Under the pieces are notes generated by a model. The model had not been told where the DNA came from, ran no database searches, and saw only the letters and a program-made list of their open reading frames with translations. Source: Dickeya chrysanthemi NCPPB 402 (GTDB lineage: Bacteria > Pseudomonadota > Gammaproteobacteria > Enterobacterales > Enterobacteriaceae). From it: a DNA stretch of 64,000 bases. Below are positions 1 to 9,779 of this stretch, piece after piece. Numbering within the stretch: the first letter of the stretch is position 1; each line of letters begins with the position of its first letter. The DNA is taken from positions 2,020,367 to 2,084,366 of the forward strand of contig NZ_CM001974.1 of assembly GCF_000406105.1 (NCBI RefSeq). The letters run 5' to 3'. The translations under genes and the position numbers were made by a program.

Positions 1-1193
<1,193 letters not shown>

Positions 1194-1221
1194 GCCTCTT
1201 CGCAAGAATGACGCCTTTCAT

Positions 1222-1246
1222 CAAGCGCCCTGTGGGGCGCTTTTTT
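1222..1246 (+). terminator. Rho-independent terminator of serS
   Basis: Perfect 8-bp stem AAGCGCCC/GGGCGCTT with a 4-base loop, followed by a run of T residues, 29 bases after the serS stop codon. Confidence 0.9.
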
Positions 1247-1477
1247 ATCGTTGAAAAATCACACATTCGCTATTGCGGTGAGGTGTGGAATTGTCTGATT
1301 CCTGCCTGATATCGGTCTTGATAAGAGGATTCGGACATCCTCTTATGGAGCACTGAAGCATAGGGTTCTAAGTTTTTGTCGTTGCACTGACCAACGCCAT
1401 TTTGACAAAGAGAAGGCAAATGTCAGCAAGATGAGAACAAGGAGATAACTCCTGCGAACAGAGCCAACGAGGTGATT

Positions 1478-2092
1478 ATGCCACAACATATTGTCAGCCT
1501 GACAGGGCGGTTACTGGGGGCTTTACTCTATTACGCACCCGATGATGAACAGAATGCGAGGTTAATCGAACGGCTGCGACAGTCGGCATGGCAACGGACA
1601 TGGCCTTGCGGCAAGCGGGACGAGATCGTCATGGCGGCCCGGCAGATCCAACTGGGGTTGCAACCCGGTTACGATGAACGGGTATCGCTCGCCTGGCGGC
1701 GATTTCTCCGTGGTGATGAGGGCATTCCCGCGCCGCCTTGGGGGTCGGTATACCTTGATCGGCACAATGTCTTGTTTGGTGATTCGACTCTGGCGCTACG
1801 ACGCTGGTTGCGTGATCTGGGTATTGAACCACGGTGCGATCGTCATGAGCCCGAGGATCACATCGGTCTGATGTTGATGCTGGCTGCCTGGTGTGCGGAA
1901 AACCAACCGGACAGTCTGCCGGAGCTGTTGAGCGAACATTTACTGCCTTGGGCGATGCGTTATCTGGATTTGCTGGAGTATCACTGCCGTCATCCGTTTT
2001 ATCAGGGAGTTGCGCGGTTAACCCGCATCACATTGCGGGATTGGCAAATGCGTTTCCAGTTGATTCAGAAAGAAAAAGCGTTGTTCTATTAG
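1478..2092 (+). CDS. dmsD: DmsD-type Tat proofreading chaperone (TorD family)
   Basis: Cytoplasmic redox-enzyme maturation protein that binds the twin-arginine signal of a DMSO reductase-type molybdoenzyme and holds it until cofactor insertion. The all-helical protein is about 204 residues, the usual family length, and carries the diagnostic EPEDHIGLML motif near residue 125, plus HLLPWAMRYL. A GTG lies 6 bases upstream in frame, but the ATG at 1478 is better spaced from the GAGG sequence before it. In E. coli the dmsABC structural genes follow serS; here only the chaperone remains and no dmsABC is present in the window, so its client must be encoded elsewhere. The gene stands alone between serS and a convergent gene. 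Confidence 0.88.
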   Translation: MPQHIVSLTGRLLGALLYYAPDDEQNARLIERLRQSAWQRTWPCGKRDEIVMAARQIQLGLQPGYDERVSLAWRRFLRGDEGIPAPPWGSVYLDRHNVLFGDSTLALRRWLRDLGIEPRCDRHEPEDHIGLMLMLAAWCAENQPDSLPELLSEHLLPWAMRYLDLLEYHCRHPFYQGVARLTRITLRDWQMRFQLIQKEKALFY

Positions 2093-2212
2093 CCAGTCTT
2101 CCTGGCAGAAAGCTGGGGATGTGGATTGACACTGCCTCAGAATATGATCATCGAATCAGGGCGTTTGTCATGCCTGCCGTATCACACCTGGCTTGCGATG
2201 TGTGGGATGCCG

Positions 2213-2818
2213 TTAACCGTATCGGGCCGCACGTTGCCAGGCCGGGCGTGCCCGCATCGCTTCCAGCAAGCGCCAGAGATGGGGGCGAGAAGAGGAGAGC
2301 CAATCGCGTTGTGCAGCAATATCCAGTGGGAATCCCATCATGATGTCCGCTGCTGAAAATGCCTCGCCAGCCAGCCAGCGCGTTTTTTCTGCTTCCTGCT
2401 CCAGAAAATCATAATGCAGATTGAGCTGGGTATTAACCATGTTGCGAATCGGCCAGCCGAAAGGTCCCATTTTATAAGCCACCAGCTTTAGCAACATGGC
2501 CGACATCAGCGAACCTTCGGCGTAATGCATCCAGTAACGATAACGCCAAAAGTCGGGGCTGTCCGCTGCCGGAGCCAGATGCGGGCCGAAGGTGGCGACC
2601 AGATATTCCAGTATCAGACCGGTTTCCGCCAGTACTTTGCCATCATGCTCAATGACCGGTGCTTTTCCCAAGGGATGAATGTCACGTAAGGTCGCAGGAG
2701 CACGCATCGTAGCTTTATTACGCTGATAATTGATCACTTCATATGGCACATCCAACTCTTCCAGGAGCCATAAAATCCGCTGCGATCGGGAAGTATTCAG
2801 GTGATGAACTCGAATCAT
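2213..2818 (-). CDS. Glutathione S-transferase family protein
   Basis: Cytosolic GST-fold protein. The N-terminal thioredoxin-like domain opens with IRVHHLNTSRSQRILWLLEE, where the SRSQR segment holds the usual catalytic/GSH-binding Ser position. It continues to the cis-Pro loop KAPVIEHDG and the LAETGLILEYL GSH-binding stretch. The all-helical C-terminal domain has the family-typical AGEAFSAADIMMGFPL motif. I chose the ATG at 2818 (201 residues) because AGGA lies 8 bases upstream; ATGs at 2827 and 2863 are alternatives with poorer ribosome-binding spacing. It converges on dmsD. The substrate cannot be read from sequence. Confidence 0.88.
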   Translation of the reverse strand: MIRVHHLNTSRSQRILWLLEELDVPYEVINYQRNKATMRAPATLRDIHPLGKAPVIEHDGKVLAETGLILEYLVATFGPHLAPAADSPDFWRYRYWMHYAEGSLMSAMLLKLVAYKMGPFGWPIRNMVNTQLNLHYDFLEQEAEKTRWLAGEAFSAADIMMGFPLDIAAQRDWLSSSRPHLWRLLEAMRARPAWQRAARYG

Positions 2819-3093
2819 GGGGATCATCCTGTTTTCTGGTAGATAAGGTAGGTGCCATCCCATATCGCTCAGTGCGAAAAAAGAAAAACCAGACGGCAGA
2901 AGAAATAATAATAAAATCAGTGCCGGGAGAATATACCTGAACGCAAGTGTCGGCTGACGAGCCTGGATATGGCGCAGGCGTCAATGATGAGATGCACGCC
3001 CGGCATCAACATGATTGAGTTAACCCGCGATTTCCTACGGTGCATCGCATCGGTCGTGAAAAAGCGGGTTGGAGCGATAGGGTGAACAATAGC

Positions 3094-3738
3094 CTACTGG
3101 TTTTCTTTTACCAGTTTTACCAGGTAGTTGAACCAGTCGTCTGGCCGACCTAGCCAGGGTGCGATATTCAATGTGGTAAAGATATCATCTACCGCAAAGA
3201 CTATCGTCGGGAAACCGGCACCGCCTGATTGAGTCAACCATTGGCGGCTTTCCTCGATATGCTTCCGGGTTGGTAAACCGCGCCAGCGCGTATAGGTATT
3301 TTCAAAATCATCTAATGACAGGCCGATTTCCACCGCCATTTTCATTAATACCGATACTTCAGAGATGCTGAATCCTTCAACATAATGAGCGCGTTGCAGA
3401 CGCTCAAGTAAATCAAGCCCGCGGCCGCCTAATTCTTCGGCCGCCAGAATAGCCGTTGTGGGCGGTTCCGAATCCAGTGTCGCGGTGACGTCCCACAGTA
3501 AGCCATTGAAATAGCCATCGCCGAAGGGCTGGCCGCTCATCTGGGCAATGCGGCGATCGTGTGGTTGAACGTAGTCCCGCCATTCGGGCGTGATACGGCG
3601 GCGGTTCGGCCCGGTCATCATGCCGCCGGCATGCAGCACGACTGGCAGCCCTTCAATTTTGCGCGCTGCATGGATTAACGGCGCTGCGGCATAGCACCAA
3701 CCGCACAGGGGATCGAAGATGTAGTGTAGCCTGTTCAT
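3094..3738 (-). CDS. DsbA-family thiol-disulfide oxidoreductase-like protein
   Basis: A 214-residue thioredoxin-fold protein of the DsbA/FrnE-like class (COG3531 type). It has CGWC at residues 12-15 right after the first strand (LHYIFDPLCGWCYAAAPL) and the cis-Pro loop GAGFPTIVF near residue 180. No signal peptide is visible, so it is probably cytoplasmic, unlike true DsbA. The start is supported by GGAG seven bases before the ATG. It stands as a single gene with no obvious redox partner beside it. The electron acceptor and substrate are unknown. Confidence 0.85.
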   Translation of the reverse strand: MNRLHYIFDPLCGWCYAAAPLIHAARKIEGLPVVLHAGGMMTGPNRRRITPEWRDYVQPHDRRIAQMSGQPFGDGYFNGLLWDVTATLDSEPPTTAILAAEELGGRGLDLLERLQRAHYVEGFSISEVSVLMKMAVEIGLSLDDFENTYTRWRGLPTRKHIEESRQWLTQSGGAGFPTIVFAVDDIFTTLNIAPWLGRPDDWFNYLVKLVKENQ

Positions 3739-4025
3739 TCATACGCTCCGTATGTTGCCCGATAGGTGGGGCACATCAGCAAAGGGAAAGAGACTGGTTA
3801 TCGCGCCACAAACCTTCCCGGGCGTGTGCCAGAATGGCAACCGCTAACTACCTGTGTGACGCTCTATCTTAATTATTGTCTATTTCCTGAGAGTTAGCAG
3901 GGGATGGCGTAATTTTATCCTCCCTGTTCTGCGATCACAGATCGCAAACCTGAAAGAAAAGTAGTCACAGTGCAATAGCCGGGGCAAGCCGCCTTGCGGC
4001 CGCCGCGGATATTAGCCGTGTTATC

Positions 4026-4901
4026 TCAGGGCCACTGCATCTCGCCTTTAATGACTTTGGCGCTCAGCTCTAGTGAGCCTTCTTCACCGAGATTCGGATA
4101 AGCCTGCTTCATTGCATTAACCAGTGCGGTGCTATTGGCTGATAATGGAACATTCTTCTCAAAAGTTTTCAGATAATTACGTGTGAAGGTGATATTTTGT
4201 GGCGACCAGGGCGCAGAGCCGTCTTTATTCGGCAGATAGTGGCTCGGTACCACCGTGGTTGGCTTGAGCTTGTCGATAGCATCCAGATCCTTCAGCCAGT
4301 GTTGGCGAGCGGTTGCAGTCTGCGTGTCGGCAACCCATACATGGATATTGGCCGCGGTATGCACGCCGCCAACCACCGTTTTCAGTGATGGAATCCAGAC
4401 AAACGTACGATCCGGCGTCGCCCCTTTCAGGCCAATGATATCAATATTGTTGCCTTCAAGTGTGAGATGGTCGGCATCCAGCGCCTGAGGGACCACCACC
4501 TGCTTCGGCGCATTGTCTTTTAGAATTGGTCCCCAGTAAGCCACTTTCTTTTCTTTGCTAGCGTTAATGGCGGCGATAGTTTGTGGTGTGGCGACAATTT
4601 GCGCATTAGGGAAAGCGGCTTTCAACACATCCAGACCAAAGTAGAAATCCGGATCATGGTGACTGATATAGATCGTTTTCAGGTTCTTGCCGGTAGCCCG
4701 GATTTTTTCTACCAGTTTTTCTGCATCATTGCGCTGAAACTGGGCATCAATAAGCAACGCATCGTGCTCACCGGTGATGATTTCAGATGACACCGGGAAG
4801 ACGGATTTTTCTCCAGGGTTATATACGTCTATCTTCAGCGCAGCGGACGCTGAAAACGCCATAGAAGCGAAGAGGGTGGCGAGTAGGGTGTGCTTTAACA
4901 T
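4026..4901 (-). CDS. Exported metallo-beta-lactamase-fold hydrolase
   Basis: A 291-residue protein with a clear Sec signal peptide (residues 1-20, cleavage after SASA) and an MBL fold, so it should act in the periplasm. Features seen: the GEHDALLIDAQF strand pair (44-55), the metal loop ISHHDPDFYFG (79-89), GGVHTAANIHVW and PSHYLPNKDG. The metal loop departs from canonical HxHxDH: His81 and Asp85 are kept, the second His is Asp83 and the last is Phe86, so metal use may differ from classical lactamases. It is divergently transcribed from a LysR gene with only 103 bases between them, which suggests that regulator controls it. The substrate is unknown. Confidence 0.85.
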   Translation of the reverse strand: MLKHTLLATLFASMAFSASAALKIDVYNPGEKSVFPVSSEIITGEHDALLIDAQFQRNDAEKLVEKIRATGKNLKTIYISHHDPDFYFGLDVLKAAFPNAQIVATPQTIAAINASKEKKVAYWGPILKDNAPKQVVVPQALDADHLTLEGNNIDIIGLKGATPDRTFVWIPSLKTVVGGVHTAANIHVWVADTQTATARQHWLKDLDAIDKLKPTTVVPSHYLPNKDGSAPWSPQNITFTRNYLKTFEKNVPLSANSTALVNAMKQAYPNLGEEGSLELSAKVIKGEMQWP

Positions 4902-5004
4902 AGGGAATACTCCTTTCTGAATGAGATGGCGTCATGGTAAATTTCATTTTTATAAAGAAAAACCCTGTCTTTCGAGCAGGTTTGTTGCAAAAAACGGACA
5001 TATA

Positions 5005-5913
5005 ATGGATAGAATTACCGCCGCTCAGGTATTTGTCGCCATCACCGAACAGGGGAGCCTGACGGGTGCCGCTGATGTTCTGGAGATGTCCCGCGCGATG
5101 GTGACCCGGTATCTGGCTGAAATGGAACGCTGGGCTGACGCGCGATTATTGCATCGCAGTACCCGTCAACTGAGTCTGACCACCGAAGGGGAAACGGTAT
5201 TGCAATACTGCCGCGAATTGCTGACGGTATCGCAAAAGCTGGATAGGCCCGCCCGTGGGAGGATGGAACCGGCTGGATTAATGCGGTTAACCTGCTCCCC
5301 TTCGTTGGCACAGACAACATTAGTCGAGGCGATCACGGCTTACCTTCGGCGTTACCCCAAAACAGCGGTCGACCTGCAGGTGGCAAGTCATACTCTGAAC
5401 CTGATTGAGGAGCGTATTGATCTGGCGATCCGGATCACCAGTCAGTTGGATTCAGGGTTAATTGCCCGTCGATTGGGCGGTTGCCCATCAGTGGTGTGCG
5501 CGGCGCCGTCTTACCTGGCCGCTCAGGGGACGCCGCAACGGGTGGAAGAGCTTGCCGTACATGATTGCCTGACTTATTCATTTTTCGGCAAAAGCCTGTG
5601 GCAATTCATCCGGAAGGGGGAAACGATAGCCGTACCGGTTAGTGGCAGTTTCAGCGCCAATGATTCGCTGACTCTACTGGAGGCGGCGCTGAATGGCGCC
5701 GGCATAAGTTTGCAGCCGGTTTATTCCGTCACGGACCTGATCGCCAGTAAACGGCTTATCGCGTTGTTTCCCGAGGTGCAACCACAAGAACTGGATATTT
5801 ACGCGGTGTACCATTCACGTGAGCGGATGTCGCCGGCATTGCGAGCACTGGTGGATTTTCTTGCCGACTGGTTCGACGGCAACCTGGAGTGGAAACGGGT
5901 TTCACGTCGCTGA
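5005..5913 (+). CDS. LysR-family transcriptional regulator (divergent from MBL-fold gene)
   Basis: DNA-binding regulator of 302 residues. The N-terminal winged helix-turn-helix covers about residues 1-60 (MDRITAAQVFVAITEQGSLT, then AADVLEMSRAMVTRYLAEME), followed by a LysR-substrate-type effector domain (LMRLTCSPSLAQ through the C-terminus). The start at 5005 matches where the family begins; an in-frame ATG at 4921 would add 28 uncharacteristic residues. The gene faces away from the exported MBL-fold gene across a short shared intergenic region, the typical arrangement of a LysR regulator and its target. The effector is unknown. Confidence 0.9.
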   Translation: MDRITAAQVFVAITEQGSLTGAADVLEMSRAMVTRYLAEMERWADARLLHRSTRQLSLTTEGETVLQYCRELLTVSQKLDRPARGRMEPAGLMRLTCSPSLAQTTLVEAITAYLRRYPKTAVDLQVASHTLNLIEERIDLAIRITSQLDSGLIARRLGGCPSVVCAAPSYLAAQGTPQRVEELAVHDCLTYSFFGKSLWQFIRKGETIAVPVSGSFSANDSLTLLEAALNGAGISLQPVYSVTDLIASKRLIALFPEVQPQELDIYAVYHSRERMSPALRALVDFLADWFDGNLEWKRVSRR

Positions 5914-6043
5914 TACTGCGCCGGGCTGCCGGCATCGTGGTGTATGAGCAAATTGTGCGGCTGCTGGTGATAAGAGAATTGACTTTGCTATTACCAGTGG
6001 CATGATGCGCGCAAATCATCCTTTCTTTCTGGTTTGTCTCTCC

Positions 6044-7192
6044 ATGTCAACCTATACGCGCCCGGTTTTGCTGCTGCTCTGCGGGCTGTTGCTGCTTACC
6101 GTTTGTCTAGCTGTTCTCAATACGCTGGTACCATTGTGGCTTAATGATCGTCAATTGCCGGTTTGGCAGGTTGGCGTGGTCGGTTCGGCCTATTTCAGCG
6201 GGAATTTGGTCGGTACGTTGGCGGCGGGCGGGTTGATCCGACGTTATGGTTTTAACCGTAGCTATTATCTGGCTGTGCTGCTGTTTGGGCTGGCGACGGC
6301 GGCGCTGGCGTTGTCTTCGGATATCGGGAACTGGATTCTGTGGCGTTTTGTCGCCGGTATTGCCTGTGCGCTGATTTGGGTGGTTGTAGAAAGTGCTCTC
6401 CTTTGCAGCGGCAATGCACTTAATCGCGGGCAACTGCTGGCGGCGTATATGATGGCGTACTATCTGGGCAGCGTAATGGGGCAATTGCTGCTGGGAATAG
6501 TGCCTACGGCATTGTTCAGTATTTTGCCCTGGCTGGTGGCGCTGGTATTACTGGCGGCGTTACCTCTGCTATTTGCACGTATTCCGCCGCCGCAGCCTGT
6601 GACGCAACGCGTTAACGTCTGGCGGATGCTACACTATCGCTCCGCCCGTTTGGGTATTCAGGGTTGCGTCATTTCCGGGGTTATTCTTGGTTCACTGTAT
6701 GGGTTGATGCCGTTGTATCTTGCGCATCAAGGTATGAGCGATGCCAGTGTAGGCTATTGGATGGCGTTATTAATCAGCGCGGGTATTCTGGGTCAATGGC
6801 CGGTCGGGCGGCTGGCGGATCGTTATGGCCGATTGTTGGTGCTGCGTGTACTGGTTTTTGCGGTGATTCTTGGCTCACTGGCCATGTGGCTTCCAGGGCG
6901 ATATAGCATGGCGCCGTCGTTGTTTTTGCTCGGTGCCGCCGGGTTTACGCTCTATCCGGTTGCGATGTCATGGGCGTGTGAGAGGGTGGCGCCTAATGAG
7001 CTGGTCGCCATGAATCAGGCATTACTGCTTAGCTACACCATTGGTAGTCTCTGCGGGCCAAGTCTGGCCGCGATGCTGATGCAGACCTATTCCGATCAAT
7101 TATTGTTTGTTTTGATTGCTGCCGTGTCCCTTGGATATCTGGTTATCCTGTTGAAAAAAGCGGATCATCATCCCCGGCCGCTGGCCGTGTGA
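6044..7192 (+). CDS. ycaD: MFS transporter YcaD
   Basis: Inner-membrane major facilitator of unknown substrate, 382 residues with twelve predicted membrane spans. It matches E. coli YcaD closely from [18 protein letters not shown] through [14 protein letters not shown] to the C-terminus. The ATG at 6044 is the homologous start; an earlier ATG at 6002 would add 14 residues. In E. coli ycaD also sits between the serS-dms genes and pfl, so the position is conserved. It converges on the next LysR gene with 9 bases between stops. Confidence 0.93.
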   Translation: MSTYTRPVLLLLCGLLLLTVCLAVLNTLVPLWLNDRQLPVWQVGVVGSAYFSGNLVGTLAAGGLIRRYGFNRSYYLAVLLFGLATAALALSSDIGNWILWRFVAGIACALIWVVVESALLCSGNALNRGQLLAAYMMAYYLGSVMGQLLLGIVPTALFSILPWLVALVLLAALPLLFARIPPPQPVTQRVNVWRMLHYRSARLGIQGCVISGVILGSLYGLMPLYLAHQGMSDASVGYWMALLISAGILGQWPVGRLADRYGRLLVLRVLVFAVILGSLAMWLPGRYSMAPSLFLLGAAGFTLYPVAMSWACERVAPNELVAMNQALLLSYTIGSLCGPSLAAMLMQTYSDQLLFVLIAAVSLGYLVILLKKADHHPRPLAV

Positions 7193-7201
7193 GCCGGCCC
7201 A

Positions 7202-8143
7202 TTATTGTTTGTCGCATCGTCGGTGTTGGTGGTTGCCGGGAGAGAGGCGCCCGATTTCGACGATGTTATTCCACAGGACTTCGGCAACCGGGCTCAGTCG
7301 CTGTTTGGCATTGCGAACCAGGTAAAAGATGCTGCTGAGTTGCAACTGCTCTGGGGCGATTGCCACCAGTTTTCCTTCCTGTACCCAGCGTGAGGCATAA
7401 TGGTTCGGCAGGAAGCCCACATGGGTACCCGCCAGAATTAACAGCATACATCCTTCCTCACTGTAGGCGATGCCTTGCTGCCCTTGTTTGGCGATAGGCC
7501 CTAATTGCTTACAAATTTCATTGATATCGTAACCGCCAATCAGCAGTCGTTTCGGGTTTAGGGTACCGTCATGCCACGCTTGCTCAATACGTTCTGCCTG
7601 TTCGGTTGCCGCGTAAAATGCACTGTATTCAATGAAAGCGGGCTGGAAGAAGATATCGGGTGGAACATCATTCGACAGGACGGTGAGCACGATATCCAAA
7701 TCACCGCTGCGTAACCGCGTCATCAGCGATTGATGGTCGCTGATGTGCAGATTCATCGATGCATCGGGGCTTAACTCCAGCAAGCGACGTATTGCCAGCG
7801 CAACCGCTTGATCCGGATGGGAGACAATATTATCCAGGCAGCCAAGCCGTACCTCACCGATAAGTTCATGCTTGATGCGCGCCAATCGATTGGCAAAATC
7901 ATCCAGTGTGGCAATCACCGAACGTGCCTCCTGATAGACCAATTCACCTTCGGTCGTCAGCGCAAAGCCACCCCGGCCCCGTTCGCACAAAATCAACCCT
8001 AATGTGTCTTCCAGCCGGGAAAGGTAATGACTGAGAACTGGCTGGCTCAATCCGGTAGCGTCTTGTGCATTGGTTATGCCTTTGTTTTCAACAATTTTAC
8101 AAAATAACTTTAGCCAGCGAATTTCCAGTTTATCGAGCCGCAT
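7202..8143 (-). CDS. LysR-family transcriptional regulator
   Basis: A 313-residue regulator with an N-terminal LysR helix-turn-helix (LEIRWLKLFCKIVENKGITN, TGLSQPVLSHYLSRLEDTLG) and a co-inducer-binding domain. The ATG at 8143 is preceded by AGAGG at good spacing and gives the normal family N-terminus. It occupies the position of ycaN of E. coli (a LysR gene between ycaD and pflA), but I cannot confirm orthology from memory, so no symbol is given. The C-terminus is rich in His and Arg. Its target is unknown. Confidence 0.88.
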   Translation of the reverse strand: MRLDKLEIRWLKLFCKIVENKGITNAQDATGLSQPVLSHYLSRLEDTLGLILCERGRGGFALTTEGELVYQEARSVIATLDDFANRLARIKHELIGEVRLGCLDNIVSHPDQAVALAIRRLLELSPDASMNLHISDHQSLMTRLRSGDLDIVLTVLSNDVPPDIFFQPAFIEYSAFYAATEQAERIEQAWHDGTLNPKRLLIGGYDINEICKQLGPIAKQGQQGIAYSEEGCMLLILAGTHVGFLPNHYASRWVQEGKLVAIAPEQLQLSSIFYLVRNAKQRLSPVAEVLWNNIVEIGRLSPGNHQHRRCDKQ

Positions 8144-8730
8144 GATGTGCCTCTGAACACATATACCACCCGCCAATCATCAGGTTACAGATGCGTAGGC
8201 ATTGCCTTGTGGAGACGGCGGCAAGCCGCGGATAAGGCGACGGATGCAGTCTCGCCGGGCAAAAACGGTTAATTGCTCAAAATGCGAGCGAACTGGCCGG
8301 TAACCTGGATTATGTCGGGTATGGCTGTTGCAATTAACATTGAAATAAATCTATTTTATTCAATGTGTTTTCCCTGTAGTTCGTATATTTCGCCTCGTTT
8401 GAAGCAGTTACCACGCCAGGGCGTGATTATGCATGACTCCCTTCGCTTCTCCAGTACGCCGCATCAAATAACGTTACTGTTTTGTGTCACATAATGCCCA
8501 TCATGATGTGTTTTTATCGTGCTGGCTTGCTCTGGATTGTGATGGAGCAAAAGTATGGAAAGCAGGGCGATGATGACGAGCGTGTTGGCATGAATCGGCC
8601 AGTCATGTCGTATCTGTGGGTATTGACTGGCGTTTTCTTGTTGGTGGCGGCAGCCGGATTACTGCGTTAATCAATTATAGTCAACGCCAGCCAGGTGATG
8701 TGTAACGCTGGCCGACGGAGCGGCGTAATC
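8144..8730. other. Intergenic region between LysR gene and pflA
   Basis: 587 bases upstream of the LysR gene and downstream of pflA. Apart from one possible small membrane-protein ORF at 8536-8670, I see no convincing gene, RNA or repeat. Confidence 0.6.
8536..8670 (+). CDS. Possible small membrane protein (weak)
   Basis: ORF of 44 codons whose C-terminal half reads as one hydrophobic helix (SYLWVLTGVFLLVAAAGLL) ending in Arg. It could start at ATG 8536 or at ATG 8587 (about 27 residues); neither has a strong ribosome-binding site. The charged N-terminus (KQGDDDER) before a single span resembles the layout of small single-span inner-membrane proteins, but I recognise no family. It may be chance. 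Confidence 0.25.
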   Translation: MVMEQKYGKQGDDDERVGMNRPVMSYLWVLTGVFLLVAAAGLLR

Positions 8731-9471
8731 CTAGTACACAACTTTGTGACCGTAACTGGTCAGAATAGACTTAATGCGGTCCATAGTATCAGCCTTAGGC
8801 GGCTTGATGCCATCCAGCTTGTATTCCTCGCCCATGGCTGTCCATTTGTGTTTACCCAACTCGTGATAAGGCAAGAGTTCGATTTTCTCGATATTGCTCA
8901 TCTCTTTGGTAAATTCACCCAACAAATGTGCGGAGGCATCGTCATCGCTCCAGTCAGGGACGACAACATAGCGGATCCAGGTGCGTTGATTGCGTTTGGC
9001 GAGATAACGGGCAAATTCCAGCGTGCGGTGGTTGGATACTCCCACCAAATTCTGATGCACCTCGTCGTTGAGTTGTTTGAGATCCAGCATGACCAGGTCG
9101 GTGGCGTCCAACAGTTCGTCAATGACCGGGTCGTAGCGCCGCACAAAACCGTTGGTATCCAGACAGGTATTAATCCCTTGCTCATGACAGGCACGGAACC
9201 AGTCACGGACGAACTCGGCTTGCAGAATGGCCTCGCCGCCGGATGCCGTCACGCCGCCGCCGGATGCATTCATAAAATGGCGATAGGTCACCACTTCCTT
9301 CATTAACTCTTCTACCGTCACTTCCTTGCCGCCATGAGTGTCCCAGGTGTCGCGGTTGTGGCAGTAGAGACAACGCATCAGGCATCCCTGAAAGAAGGTG
9401 ATGAAGCGGATGCCGGGGCCGTCAACGGTGCCACAGGATTCGAAAGAGTGAATGCGACCAATAACTGACAT
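8731..9471 (-). CDS. pflA: Pyruvate formate-lyase activating enzyme
   Basis: Radical-SAM enzyme that abstracts hydrogen from the C-terminal Gly of PflB to create the glycyl radical under anaerobiosis. It has 246 residues and near-identity to E. coli PflA. The SAM iron-sulfur motif CLYCHNR (CxxxCxxC when read from CLMRCLYC) lies near residue 30, followed by [16 protein letters not shown]. The start at 9471 ([20 protein letters not shown]) is the homologous one; an upstream extension to 9531 is not conserved. It lies 308 bases downstream of pflB on the same strand, behind a pflB terminator, so it probably has its own promoter as well as read-through. Confidence 0.98.
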   Translation of the reverse strand: MSVIGRIHSFESCGTVDGPGIRFITFFQGCLMRCLYCHNRDTWDTHGGKEVTVEELMKEVVTYRHFMNASGGGVTASGGEAILQAEFVRDWFRACHEQGINTCLDTNGFVRRYDPVIDELLDATDLVMLDLKQLNDEVHQNLVGVSNHRTLEFARYLAKRNQRTWIRYVVVPDWSDDDASAHLLGEFTKEMSNIEKIELLPYHELGKHKWTAMGEEYKLDGIKPPKADTMDRIKSILTSYGHKVVY

Positions 9472-9779
9472 GCGAGGTTTCTCCAGGTTGGGCCGGGAAA
9501 TAGCGGCCTGCAATGAGCGCAGTAACAACAAAGTAGCACGCAGGGCTACAACGCTGTTGTTCTGCGTCGAATCTGTTTTGTCAGCCCGCCAGTCAGGAAT
9601 CGATAGCCGGCTGACAAAACAGGTTCTGAGTTATTCGGCGGGAGTGGTGAAAAAATTTCACTGGGGAAATTTTTAGTGCTGCTTAAGCAGCCCACAAAGG
9701 AGACAGGCGAAAAACCCATTATAAAAAGGCCCCACCGATGTGGAGCCTTTAGTTTACGCCTTTTCAGACAGACATGTAA
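9472..9779 (-). other. pflB-pflA intergenic region with long inverted repeat
   Basis: 308 bases. It holds the pflB terminator (9723-9751) and a 14-bp perfect inverted repeat, CTGTTTTGTCAGCC at 9573-9586 and its complement at 9609-9622, separated by 22 bases. No T-run follows either arm, so it is not a typical terminator. No gene is seen. Confidence 0.7.
9723..9751 (-). terminator. Terminator after pflB
   Basis: On the minus strand AAAGGCTCCAC pairs imperfectly with GTGGGGCCTTT and is followed by TTTAT, about 30 bases after the pflB stop. Confidence 0.85.
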
